7,668 bases of DNA, taken from Hyphococcus sp. GTDB taxonomy: Bacteria; Pseudomonadota; Alphaproteobacteria; Caulobacterales; Parvularculaceae. Position numbers and translations under genes: made by a program. Shown here piece by piece: positions 1-5,364 of this stretch. How positions within the stretch are numbered: position 1 is the stretch's first letter; each line of letters begins with the position of its first letter. The notes under the pieces were generated by a model that saw only the letters and a program-made list of their open reading frames with translations, was not told where the DNA came from and did no database searches. Where the stretch lies: assembly GCA_021604605.1 (NCBI GenBank), contig BQJH01000145.1, forward strand, positions 1 through 7,668. Direction: 5' to 3'.

Positions 1-366
1 GATGTCACGTTGAGCGGTCGAAATATTCCATTCTTATTGGATACTGGTTCTGAGGCGACAGTTTGCAATTTCCCTGCAACGCATCATATCAAAACAGATC
101 CGCCCATCGATTTTACGAAAAGTGGAAAGACTGATTTAACCGATGCTCACGGAACAGTCATCAGCTCTTTTATTATCCATAACATTAGGCTGAAGGTGGG
201 TGAAACCAGATTACGTGAGCGCCCTTTGCTTGCTGCGGACGCAAGGTTTTTTGAACAAATAGGTTATAAAGAAAAACCGTTTGGCCTTTTAGGGCTTGAT
301 AATTTACTTCAACAACCCCTTGCGATCGACTTCACCCGGCACTTACTTTACATGGAAGCTACCTAG
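1..366 (+). CDS. Retropepsin-like aspartic protease, C-terminal part (partial at left edge)
   Basis: This is an aspartic peptidase-like domain of the retropepsin type, a single catalytic lobe that normally works as a homodimer. The reading frame is open to the first base (D-V-T-L-S-G-R-N before the catalytic motif), so the gene begins upstream; the TTG at 10-12 is only a possible internal start. The catalytic signature LLDTGSEATV is visible, with DTGS encoded at 40-51. Near the C-terminus GLLGLDNLL followed by LAIDF matches the second conserved block of the family (hydrophobic-hydrophobic-G-x-D, then a beta strand with IDF). The domain ends about 18 residues after that block, as usual. GC here is about 43% by hand count, below the neighbours, and the GGCGCC word common elsewhere is absent. 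It stands alone on the plus strand and converges on the repair gene. Bacterial relatives are often secreted or membrane-anchored, but the N-terminus is missing. Substrate unknown. Confidence 0.82.
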   Translation, partial: DVTLSGRNIPFLLDTGSEATVCNFPATHHIKTDPPIDFTKSGKTDLTDAHGTVISSFIIHNIRLKVGETRLRERPLLAADARFFEQIGYKEKPFGLLGLDNLLQQPLAIDFTRHLLYMEAT

Positions 367-444
367 TATTGGGCTCGGTAGTTCGTCTGCAACCTAACGC
401 CTGTCCGCAAAACCCATAAACGTTACGCACCGTTGGCTATTTTT
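367..444. other. Convergent intergenic gap, no clear element
   Basis: This 78-bp spacer separates the 3' ends of the protease gene (plus) and the methyltransferase gene (minus). I looked for an intrinsic terminator in both directions and found only 3-4 bp stems such as AACG/CGTT around 420-435, without a convincing T-tract in the right place. Nothing else is recognised. Confidence 0.5.
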
Positions 445-996
445 CTAATCAAACAAATCCGGTTCGATGGCGCCTTCAATCTTTAGCAAGCGTCGCTTGA
501 CTTCCGCACCGCCGGGCGCGGAAAAACCGGTCATGGCGCCATCCGCGCCGACAACACGATGGCACGGCACGATGATGGGGAACGGGTTGCGCCCCAGCGA
601 CTGACCCACACGGCGCGACAGGGAAACATCACCCAACGCTTTAGCGAGATCGCCATAGGTTTTTAACTCGCCCGCTGGAATGGCTAAAGTGAGAGCATAA
701 AGTTCTCGATCAAAAGCAGCTATCCCCTCCATATCGAGGCGGGCATCGGCGAAGTTTGGCCGCGCACCTTCAAAAAGCGCGGTAATGTCTTTTACAAGCC
801 GCACTATCCCTTGCGGCGGCGAAGCCTCTTCTTCGTCCCCCTCATAGCCTAGATATTTTGGCCGCCTTGCGAGGCGGTCCACCGTAGTCGCGTCGTCTTT
901 TTCCGGAAAGCTGACAGAGAGGACGCCGCTCTCGCCCCAGGCCATAGCGCAGCGCCCAAGCGCAGTTTCAAACAAATGATAGGCGAAGGTTTTCAT
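445..996 (-). CDS. ogt: Methylated-DNA--protein-cysteine S-methyltransferase (O6-alkylguanine repair)
   Basis: This cytoplasmic suicide repair protein transfers the methyl group of O6-methylguanine (and O4-methylthymine) in DNA to its own cysteine. At 183 residues it has the full length of the Ogt class, with no Ada-type N-terminal zinc domain. The active-site motif PCHRVV is at residues 144-149 (nucleophile Cys145), preceded by the TYGDLA block at 113-118 that carries the base-flipping tyrosine (Tyr114) and by SRRVGQSLGRNP, whose arginine (Arg128) aligns with the finger residue of the family. The C-terminal GFSAPGGAEVKRRLLKIEGA is also standard. The start is ATG at 994-996, with only a weak GAG upstream as ribosome binding site. 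The gene appears to be transcribed alone; the 78 bp upstream separates it from the stop of the GT2 gene on the same strand. A TACTAT-like -10 lies just upstream but no convincing -35 was seen. Whether it is functionally tied to its neighbours is unknown; probably not. Confidence 0.95.
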   Translation of the reverse strand: MKTFAYHLFETALGRCAMAWGESGVLSVSFPEKDDATTVDRLARRPKYLGYEGDEEEASPPQGIVRLVKDITALFEGARPNFADARLDMEGIAAFDRELYALTLAIPAGELKTYGDLAKALGDVSLSRRVGQSLGRNPFPIIVPCHRVVGADGAMTGFSAPGGAEVKRRLLKIEGAIEPDLFD

Positions 997-1074
997 TCGC
1001 TCATAGTAACACGAATTGGCGCCAGGCCCGCCCGTTTCTTGTGGTCATATTCGGCTGTGTTGGCGCCCGGTGTG
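997..1074 (-). other. Spacer between the GT2 and ogt genes, with two TTGGCGCC copies
   Basis: This 78-bp gap lies between two minus-strand genes. It contains the octamer TTGGCGCC twice, at 1016-1023 and 1060-1067, both in the same orientation with starts 44 bp apart. No intrinsic terminator with a T-run is visible after the GT2 stop. The ogt promoter should lie here; a weak TACTAT hexamer close to the ATG is the only candidate. Confidence 0.4.
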
Positions 1075-2112
1075 TTAGCGACCGAAATGCGCTTTCAGGG
1101 CGCTCAGTTCTTCGCGTAGTTTTTCCGCCGGGAAAGCGCGCCTGTTTGGTTTTTCTTCGCGCGGCTCATCCAGCGCATATTCAATCTTGCGCACGCGCTC
1201 CAGCGTCAATTCCAGCAATTGCCGATTATAGGCGATTAAATCCGCGATCAACGCAAACATAGCGCAGACGCCGCCCATCAAAAACAGAACACCGCCCAGA
1301 ATCAGCGACTGGATCATGCCCGCGCCGTCACCGGCAAAATAATGAAAGATAAAACGCGCGATCGGGAGCGTGCCGGCAAGCATCAACGCAACACCGAGAA
1401 CAAGAAATATTTTTAGCGGCTCATACATCGCATAGGCGCGCAACATGGTCCGCCCTGTGCGGCTTAAAAATTGCGACATAGATGTGAAAAGACGCGACGG
1501 ACGCTCAACTTTGTTCGTGCGGACCGGCACGGAGAGGATCGTCAGGTTTTTCCGCCCCGCCTGTATTAACGTTTCCGTGGTGTAGGAAAAAGTCGATCGC
1601 ACCGTCATGCCCATGGCCGCCTTACGCGAGATCGCGCGAAAGCCGCTGACCGCATCGGCAATGTCGGCGCCAGCCAAACCGGCGACCGTGCGGCTGCCAA
1701 TTTTCTGCAATGATTTTTTCAGCGGCGAAAAATGTTCGACCGCGTCTGTCTGACGATCCCCAACAACTATATCAGCTTCGCCTTTTAATATCGGCGCCAC
1801 GAGAAGGGGAATATCCGCGCCACAATATTGATTGTCGCCATCTGTATTGACGACAATGTCGGCGCCAAGCCGCAAACATGCATCAAGCCCGCGCTGAAAA
1901 GATTGCGCCAGCCCTTTATTGGTTCCGTTCTGAACAATGTGATCAGCGCCGTTTTCTTTGGCCACGGCAACGGTATCATCGATTGAGCCGTCATCGACAA
2001 CCAGCACCTCAACTTTATCCACGCCCTCGATCTCGCGCGGAATATCGCGCAATGTTTCCGCAAGGGTCGCTTCTTCGTTGAAGCAGGGGATCTGAATGAT
2101 CAGTTTGGTCAC
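1075..2112 (-). CDS. GT2 polyprenyl-phosphate glycosyltransferase (GtrB/DPM1-like) with two C-terminal membrane helices
   Basis: This is a GT-A fold family 2 enzyme that probably moves a sugar from a nucleotide donor to a polyprenyl phosphate at the cytoplasmic face of the inner membrane. Visible motifs are IPCFNEE (8-14), the nucleotide-binding VVDDGS (38-43), the metal-binding TDGDNQ (90-95), GDRQ (118-121) and SGFRA (156-160). Two hydrophobic helices follow at about 232-254 and 266-292, the arrangement of GtrB-like enzymes, unlike soluble DPM1. A charged tail of about 50 residues (294-345, rich in Glu, Arg and Lys) ends the 345-residue protein. The start is GTG at 2110-2112: no in-frame ATG lies nearby and no strong ribosome binding site is seen. 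It is divergent from the flippase-like gene, with 149 bp between them; that pairing fits a lipid-linked sugar pathway. Membership in the family is secure. The sugar (glucose, mannose, GlcN or other) cannot be told from sequence. Confidence 0.9.
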   Translation of the reverse strand: MTKLIIQIPCFNEEATLAETLRDIPREIEGVDKVEVLVVDDGSIDDTVAVAKENGADHIVQNGTNKGLAQSFQRGLDACLRLGADIVVNTDGDNQYCGADIPLLVAPILKGEADIVVGDRQTDAVEHFSPLKKSLQKIGSRTVAGLAGADIADAVSGFRAISRKAAMGMTVRSTFSYTTETLIQAGRKNLTILSVPVRTNKVERPSRLFTSMSQFLSRTGRTMLRAYAMYEPLKIFLVLGVALMLAGTLPIARFIFHYFAGDGAGMIQSLILGGVLFLMGGVCAMFALIADLIAYNRQLLELTLERVRKIEYALDEPREEKPNRRAFPAEKLREELSALKAHFGR

Positions 2113-2217
2113 GGCAAGCCCATTGTTTTCGCCATAAAGCCCGAAACTGACAAAGGAATGATTAAGAATTAACCCTTTAGAATTGGTGATTGTTGCAAAA
2201 AGCCTGACAGCAAGCCC

Positions 2218-2235
2218 TTTACGCTACGGCGTAAA
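2218..2235 (+). promoter_or_regulatory. Perfect 7-bp dyad with UACG loop in the flippase-gene leader
   Basis: TTTACGC-TACG-GCGTAAA is a perfect inverted repeat: 7-bp arms and a 4-base centre. As RNA on the plus strand it gives a C(UACG)G hairpin, which belongs to the UNCG class of unusually stable tetraloops. No T-run follows on either strand, so it is not a standard terminator. It ends 26 bases before the TTG start of the flippase-like gene and 13 bases before its AAGGA box, so it could act as a leader structure or, as DNA, as an operator. The structure is seen directly; its role is inference. Confidence 0.5.
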
Positions 2236-2248
2236 ATCAACCGCCCAC

Positions 2249-2253
2249 AAGGA
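2249..2253 (+). promoter_or_regulatory. Shine-Dalgarno box deciding a TTG start
   Basis: AAGGA lies 8 bases before the TTG at 2262-2264. An in-frame stop at 2232-2234 limits the frame upstream, and there is no ATG before the first membrane helix, so this box is the main evidence that translation of the flippase-like protein begins at TTG. Confidence 0.65.
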
Positions 2254-2261
2254 CTGGAAAA

Positions 2262-3182
2262 TTGACGCCATCAAGACAGTCCATTTTGAACGCTCTATCG
2301 GGCGCCCTGTCGGGGGCACGTGCTGCGCTCACATCACCGAATGGCCGGCGTATAATATACGGACTCGCCGTTACGCTGCTTATAGTCGGCTTGGTCATCG
2401 CACTTAACGCCCTCCCCGCAGACATCGCCTTAAAACAGTGGCGCTATGTAATGTTGATCTTTGTCCTCATCGCTCCCCTTGGGGTCATCACCAACACGCT
2501 TGAAACAGAATTGACCGCCCGTCTTCTAAACGTACGGTTTGGGTGGCGCCGGGCGTTTAAACTTTCTGTGCTGGCAAGCGCCGCAAATGTTCTGCCCTTA
2601 CCAGGCGGTCCACTGGTGCGCACGGTCGCTTTGAAGGATCTTGGTGTTGATCTAAAATTAGCCAGCAGCATTGTCATCGCCGTCGCGGTTCAGTGGGTTG
2701 GCGTCATCCTTATTGTTGCCGGCGTCTGTTTTACTATCCTCAACATTATCCAAACCGGGATCACTTCTATTTTTCTCGGTGGCGGCGCGTTATTGTTTTC
2801 ACTATTCTGGATGCGCGCCATCGGCTCGTCTTTCAAAAACATCGCACTGATCATGAGCGCTCGCCTTTTTACAAGCGCTGTTGGGGTCGTCGGCATTTGG
2901 TGGAGCTTCGCCGCTTTAGGAGAAACACTTACTTTGATAGAAGCCTCAATATTCTCACTCGCCAGCGCCAGTGGCGTTGCTGTGTCATTCGTCCCTGCAG
3001 GGCTTGGCGTAACGGAGGCAGCAGCCGCAGCGCTCGCCGTCATCATTTCACTCTCGCCAGCACTGGCATTCGTCGCCGCCACATTATACAGGATTATTTG
3101 GCTGGCGTTTTTGTTGCCCGTTGCAGCAATCATCAGTCTGACCAGCACCACAAGCGGATACCTAAAAAACCGCCCTACTTGA
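2262..3182 (+). CDS. Flippase-like integral membrane protein, LPG_synthase_TM / UPF0104 family
   Basis: This is a 306-residue polytopic inner-membrane protein of the family that includes the membrane part of MprF, HpnL and proteins once mislabelled dolichol-P-glucose synthetases; members are linked to moving or flipping lipids. Family marks are the block NVLPLPGGPLVRTVALK (109-125), the signature FVPAGLGVTEAA (243-254) and the late LYRIIW (275-280) before the last helix. About seven to eight membrane segments are visible, for example near 31-50, 63-80, 136-160, 167-187, 195-217, 228-245, 255-275 and 278-296. It has no soluble catalytic domain, so it is not a full MprF. The start is TTG at 2262, supported by AAGGA 8 bases upstream. 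It diverges from the GT2 polyprenyl-phosphate glycosyltransferase, so the natural guess is transport of a lipid-linked sugar; hopanoid or phospholipid transport are alternatives. Its last 8 bases overlap the end of the convergent FkbM gene. Family secure, substrate unknown. Confidence 0.87.
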   Translation: MTPSRQSILNALSGALSGARAALTSPNGRRIIYGLAVTLLIVGLVIALNALPADIALKQWRYVMLIFVLIAPLGVITNTLETELTARLLNVRFGWRRAFKLSVLASAANVLPLPGGPLVRTVALKDLGVDLKLASSIVIAVAVQWVGVILIVAGVCFTILNIIQTGITSIFLGGGALLFSLFWMRAIGSSFKNIALIMSARLFTSAVGVVGIWWSFAALGETLTLIEASIFSLASASGVAVSFVPAGLGVTEAAAAALAVIISLSPALAFVAATLYRIIWLAFLLPVAAIISLTSTTSGYLKNRPT

Positions 3183-3188
3183 CGGGCG
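3164..3188 (-). terminator. Intrinsic terminator for the GT4-FkbM transcription unit
   Basis: Read on the minus strand: CGCCC, an 8-base loop, GGGCG, then G and six T (the six A at 3164-3169 on the plus strand). The 5-bp all-GC stem pairs 3171-3175 with 3184-3188. The FkbM stop codon (3175-3177) sits at the loop-stem border, and the T-run lies inside the last codons of the convergent flippase-like gene. It has the shape of a short rho-independent terminator; a modest stem keeps confidence moderate. Confidence 0.55.
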
Positions 3189-4026
3189 CCGTCAGAATTT
3201 CACCGCGCCGATAAGGCAGCCAATTAAAGTCTGCGTAATCCTCACCCTGAAGCAGGGTTTTTCGCTCTTCAGGAATAGCAAAAATCATATTGATGTTCGC
3301 CTCACTCCTTGAACCGCTCAAAGGCATTCTTGTATATTTAAAGAACAAATAGCCAAAAGAGACCAAGCTTTTGATGCATGTCTCAATATTGGTATTTTCT
3401 TCAAACAAAATAACAGGGTTTGAGTTTGAAAGAGTTTGTAAGGCGCCGTTTAAAACTTCGTGCTCAAAACCTTCAACATCTATCTTGATGATATCCGGGA
3501 AAACCCCAAGGCTATCTAAAGTCTTCACATCAACCGTCTCATGCCGGACAGTAACGGGGCGGTTCAATTCGTCGGTCAGTTCCACTGCATGGGCGCACGC
3601 CTCCTGTTTATCCAAAGACGCCCTTGCTTCAAAGTCCAGCGCCCCATCATGAGGGATAAATAAATCCATGACATCTGACTTAGAAGAAAGGCCATGCCCC
3701 ACAACCGTCATCCGGGCGCCAACAAACTTCTGCACCCACGCCAGTTCCGAGCGCAATTGGGGATTTGGCTCCACACAGATGATCTGATGTTTTGGTAACA
3801 ACCGCGCAACGGCCGCCGCTGTTTGGCCCGCATTGGCGCCAACGTCCAGAAAGACGCCATCATCACCCGCGAGCCCCGGCAAGGCATAATAGCAATCTTC
3901 ATGGGGGCGCCTCAAAGCAAAGATTTGAAACACAAACAAGCGACGAAAAAAACTATACGCTTTTGTATTACCCAAGGCCTTGCGCAAAATTTTCTGAACT
4001 GACGACGTAAAAGACATAATACTCAA
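3175..4026 (-). CDS. FkbM-family SAM-dependent methyltransferase
   Basis: This is a cytoplasmic class I methyltransferase of the FkbM type, a family commonly found in polysaccharide, lipopolysaccharide and glycolipid loci, where members O-methylate sugars. Residues from the first start: the SAM-binding glycine motif FLDVGANAGQT (59-69), the acidic end of strand two in CVEPNP (84-89), the family signature IIKIDVEGFEHEVLNGA (179-195), ILFEEN (206-211), and NMIFAIP near the end (246-252). The 283-residue length is normal. The frame opens with TTG at 4024-4026, which overlaps the stop of the upstream GT4 gene by 4 bases (TTGA); an ATG at 4015-4017 would give 280 residues and a 5-base gap. Neither has a strong ribosome binding site, so translational coupling to the GT4 gene is likely either way. 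The 3' end overlaps the convergent flippase-like gene by 8 bases and carries a terminator. Family certain; acceptor sugar and position unknown. Confidence 0.9.
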   Translation of the reverse strand: MSIMSFTSSVQKILRKALGNTKAYSFFRRLFVFQIFALRRPHEDCYYALPGLAGDDGVFLDVGANAGQTAAAVARLLPKHQIICVEPNPQLRSELAWVQKFVGARMTVVGHGLSSKSDVMDLFIPHDGALDFEARASLDKQEACAHAVELTDELNRPVTVRHETVDVKTLDSLGVFPDIIKIDVEGFEHEVLNGALQTLSNSNPVILFEENTNIETCIKSLVSFGYLFFKYTRMPLSGSRSEANINMIFAIPEERKTLLQGEDYADFNWLPYRRGEILTAPVK

Positions 4027-5228
4027 ACGGCTTCAACGGGATGGTTTCCGCTTTTATCTTCCCATAGAGACATTAAACCAACCGAATAATTCTCCCAGCT
4101 CATCTTTTTTTTCTGTGCTTTGATGGCTGGCGCCATCTCTTGCGCTGCCTTGCGGGTTAGAGGTCCATTTATCAGCTTTGCCAGTTCTGCCGGGGCTTCA
4201 GGCGGCACAACCCAACCCGTTACACCATCCGTGACAAACTCTCTCAAGCCAGGCAGATCCGTCACAATCACCGGTTTTTCATAATGATAGGCCAGAGGAA
4301 TTATGCCCGTTCCGGATACGGATCGATATGGCAACACCACAACATCCGCCCGGGCAAACAGCTCCGCCGCCTCTTGGTCACTGACATATCTATTTAGAAT
4401 TTCAACCTTGTCAGCTAGGCCTAAATCGCTGACCAGATCATCAATCTCATGGCGCCTTTGCCAACACTCACCGGCAATCGTCAGCCTTACATCCTTGACA
4501 CCGCTTTGCGCCAACGCATTGACCGCAATATCCACACCCTTATACGGTCGCACAAAACCAAAAAACAACAGCTCTAACCCCGCCCGCGACGTCAGGCTGT
4601 TTTGTGGTTCTGGGTACTGATCATAAATAGGGTGCGCGCGGCGACACACTTGCGCCGTTGGGTAAGAAATTTTGAGCGCCTCCGCCAAGGCAACATTATG
4701 CGTTAGAAAACTGTCAGCGCCAGACAGTTGATATGCATTGAAAGCCGTTTTCCATTTCGCATCTTCATGGTCACTTGAGTTATGCACAACCATAGAAACA
4801 TGGGCGCCGTTTTTCTTACATTGCCGCGCAATCATTCCGAGGCATGGCGCCACAAAGAATGTCCACGCTGGAATGATAATCTCTTCAACACCCCAATTGT
4901 TCAGGTCGTGCGCGACGCGGCGCCATGAAATCGGATTTAGAGCATGCAGCATGTAATCAATGGTAAGATCACCTGGCCGCTGACTGCTGTTATCAAGATC
5001 GCTTTCGCCCGGATAAAGCCAGGACGGGTAAAGCTGGGAAAAGGAAACAACGCGCAGGTCTATATTTGGCATAGCATTCAAACTGCGCGCCAATTGTGTT
5101 GTGTGCTTTGCTATACCGCCGCGAAAGGGCTCCACAGGGCCGATAATCGCCACCCTCTTTTTGGGCGACGGCGCCTCCAAAGGAAGATCGCAGAGATCAG
5201 GTGAAAAATTTTCAAGAGCAGAAGCCAT
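4023..5228 (-). CDS. GT-B fold glycosyltransferase, GT4-like (group 1)
   Basis: This cytoplasmic glycosyltransferase probably adds a sugar from a nucleotide donor to a lipid-linked glycan. Numbered from ATG at 5226-5228 (401 residues): the N-terminal acceptor lobe begins with KKRVAIIGPVEPFRGGIAKHT (23-43), whose GG loop is typical. The donor lobe begins at ELLFFGFVRPYKGVD (219-233), followed by LTIAGE (249-254) and VVVLPYRSVSGTGIIPLAYHYEKPVIVTD (296-324), then LREFV and TGWVVPP. The canonical first Glu of the EX7E motif is replaced by the SGTG stretch, as in a known subset of the family that reads S-x-S-G-x-x-P-L-A. The frame stays open to a TTG at 5328-5330, adding 34 basic residues (KYKRRR) that do not look like the family; I prefer the ATG because the domain starts soon after it and the longer form would consume most of the divergent promoter space. 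It is followed by FkbM with a 4-base overlap. Sugar specificity unknown. Confidence 0.88.
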   Translation of the reverse strand: MASALENFSPDLCDLPLEAPSPKKRVAIIGPVEPFRGGIAKHTTQLARSLNAMPNIDLRVVSFSQLYPSWLYPGESDLDNSSQRPGDLTIDYMLHALNPISWRRVAHDLNNWGVEEIIIPAWTFFVAPCLGMIARQCKKNGAHVSMVVHNSSDHEDAKWKTAFNAYQLSGADSFLTHNVALAEALKISYPTAQVCRRAHPIYDQYPEPQNSLTSRAGLELLFFGFVRPYKGVDIAVNALAQSGVKDVRLTIAGECWQRRHEIDDLVSDLGLADKVEILNRYVSDQEAAELFARADVVVLPYRSVSGTGIIPLAYHYEKPVIVTDLPGLREFVTDGVTGWVVPPEAPAELAKLINGPLTRKAAQEMAPAIKAQKKKMSWENYSVGLMSLWEDKSGNHPVEAV

Positions 5229-5364
5229 AAACCGGACACTCGCGCGGCGGCGTTTATACTTCCTTAACGATAAAATCGCTTTTTCGTCTGCAAGAAAGAC
5301 GCGACACCCTACGCCCTGGCTATTATCCAAGGTAAGGCTGCGGGCGGCGTCATAAGGGCAACGT
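5229..5364. promoter_or_regulatory. Divergent promoter region between the GT4 and GT-C genes
   Basis: If the GT4 gene starts at 5228, this 136-bp gap serves both directions. On the minus strand TATAAA (5253-5258) lies 24 bases before the ATG, a suitable -10 position, but no good -35 is found 16-18 bp further. On the plus strand TATTAT (5321-5326) lies 38 bases before the GT-C start, again without a consensus -35. Both are weak calls; the region itself is the supported statement. Confidence 0.35.
5354..5358 (+). promoter_or_regulatory. Shine-Dalgarno box of the GT-C gene
   Basis: AAGGG lies 6 bases before ATG at 5365-5367. It is the best-placed ribosome binding site in this part of the window and fixes the start of the long membrane protein. 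Confidence 0.6.

Larger units (their letters stand above)
2113..2261. promoter_or_regulatory. Divergent promoter region between the GT2 and flippase-like genes
   Basis: This 149-bp region must hold the promoters for both diverging genes unless transcription comes from elsewhere. It is AT-rich around 2155-2200. On the plus strand CTGACA (2204-2209) resembles a -35, but the best -10-like TAAAAT (2232-2237) is 22 bp away, too far for a standard sigma-70 promoter. On the minus strand TTGCAA around 2193-2198 resembles a -35 without a good partner. I therefore mark the region, not a specific promoter. It also contains the dyad listed separately. Confidence 0.4.

Noticed and set aside
367..444. tRNA- or small-RNA-like structure downstream of the protease gene
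   Set aside because: No acceptor stem, TTCGAATC-like arm or stable hairpin could be built; only 3-4 bp pairings.
2173..2221. Direct repeat CCCTTTA (2173-2179 and 2215-2221) in the divergent region
   Set aside because: Only 7 bp, spacing 42, with no further shared flanks; expected by chance at this length in an AT-rich stretch.
2690..3214. Long open frames on both strands (153 and 173 codons) across the flippase-like gene
   Set aside because: They overlap a gene with clear family motifs. The translations are low-complexity (Ala/Thr-rich on one strand, Arg/His-rich on the other), have no family motif and no ribosome binding site; they are frame shadows.
5268..5284. CGAT-AAA-ATCG hairpin followed by CTTTTT on the plus strand
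   Set aside because: It has only a 4-bp AT-containing stem with a 3-base loop, and no plus-strand gene ends upstream; not credible as a terminator.
5229..5330. 34-residue N-terminal extension of the GT4 protein from TTG at 5330
   Set aside because: There is no ribosome binding site before the TTG, the segment is basic and unlike the family, and it would occupy most of the divergent promoter region. ATG at 5228 is preferred, though the longer form is not excluded.
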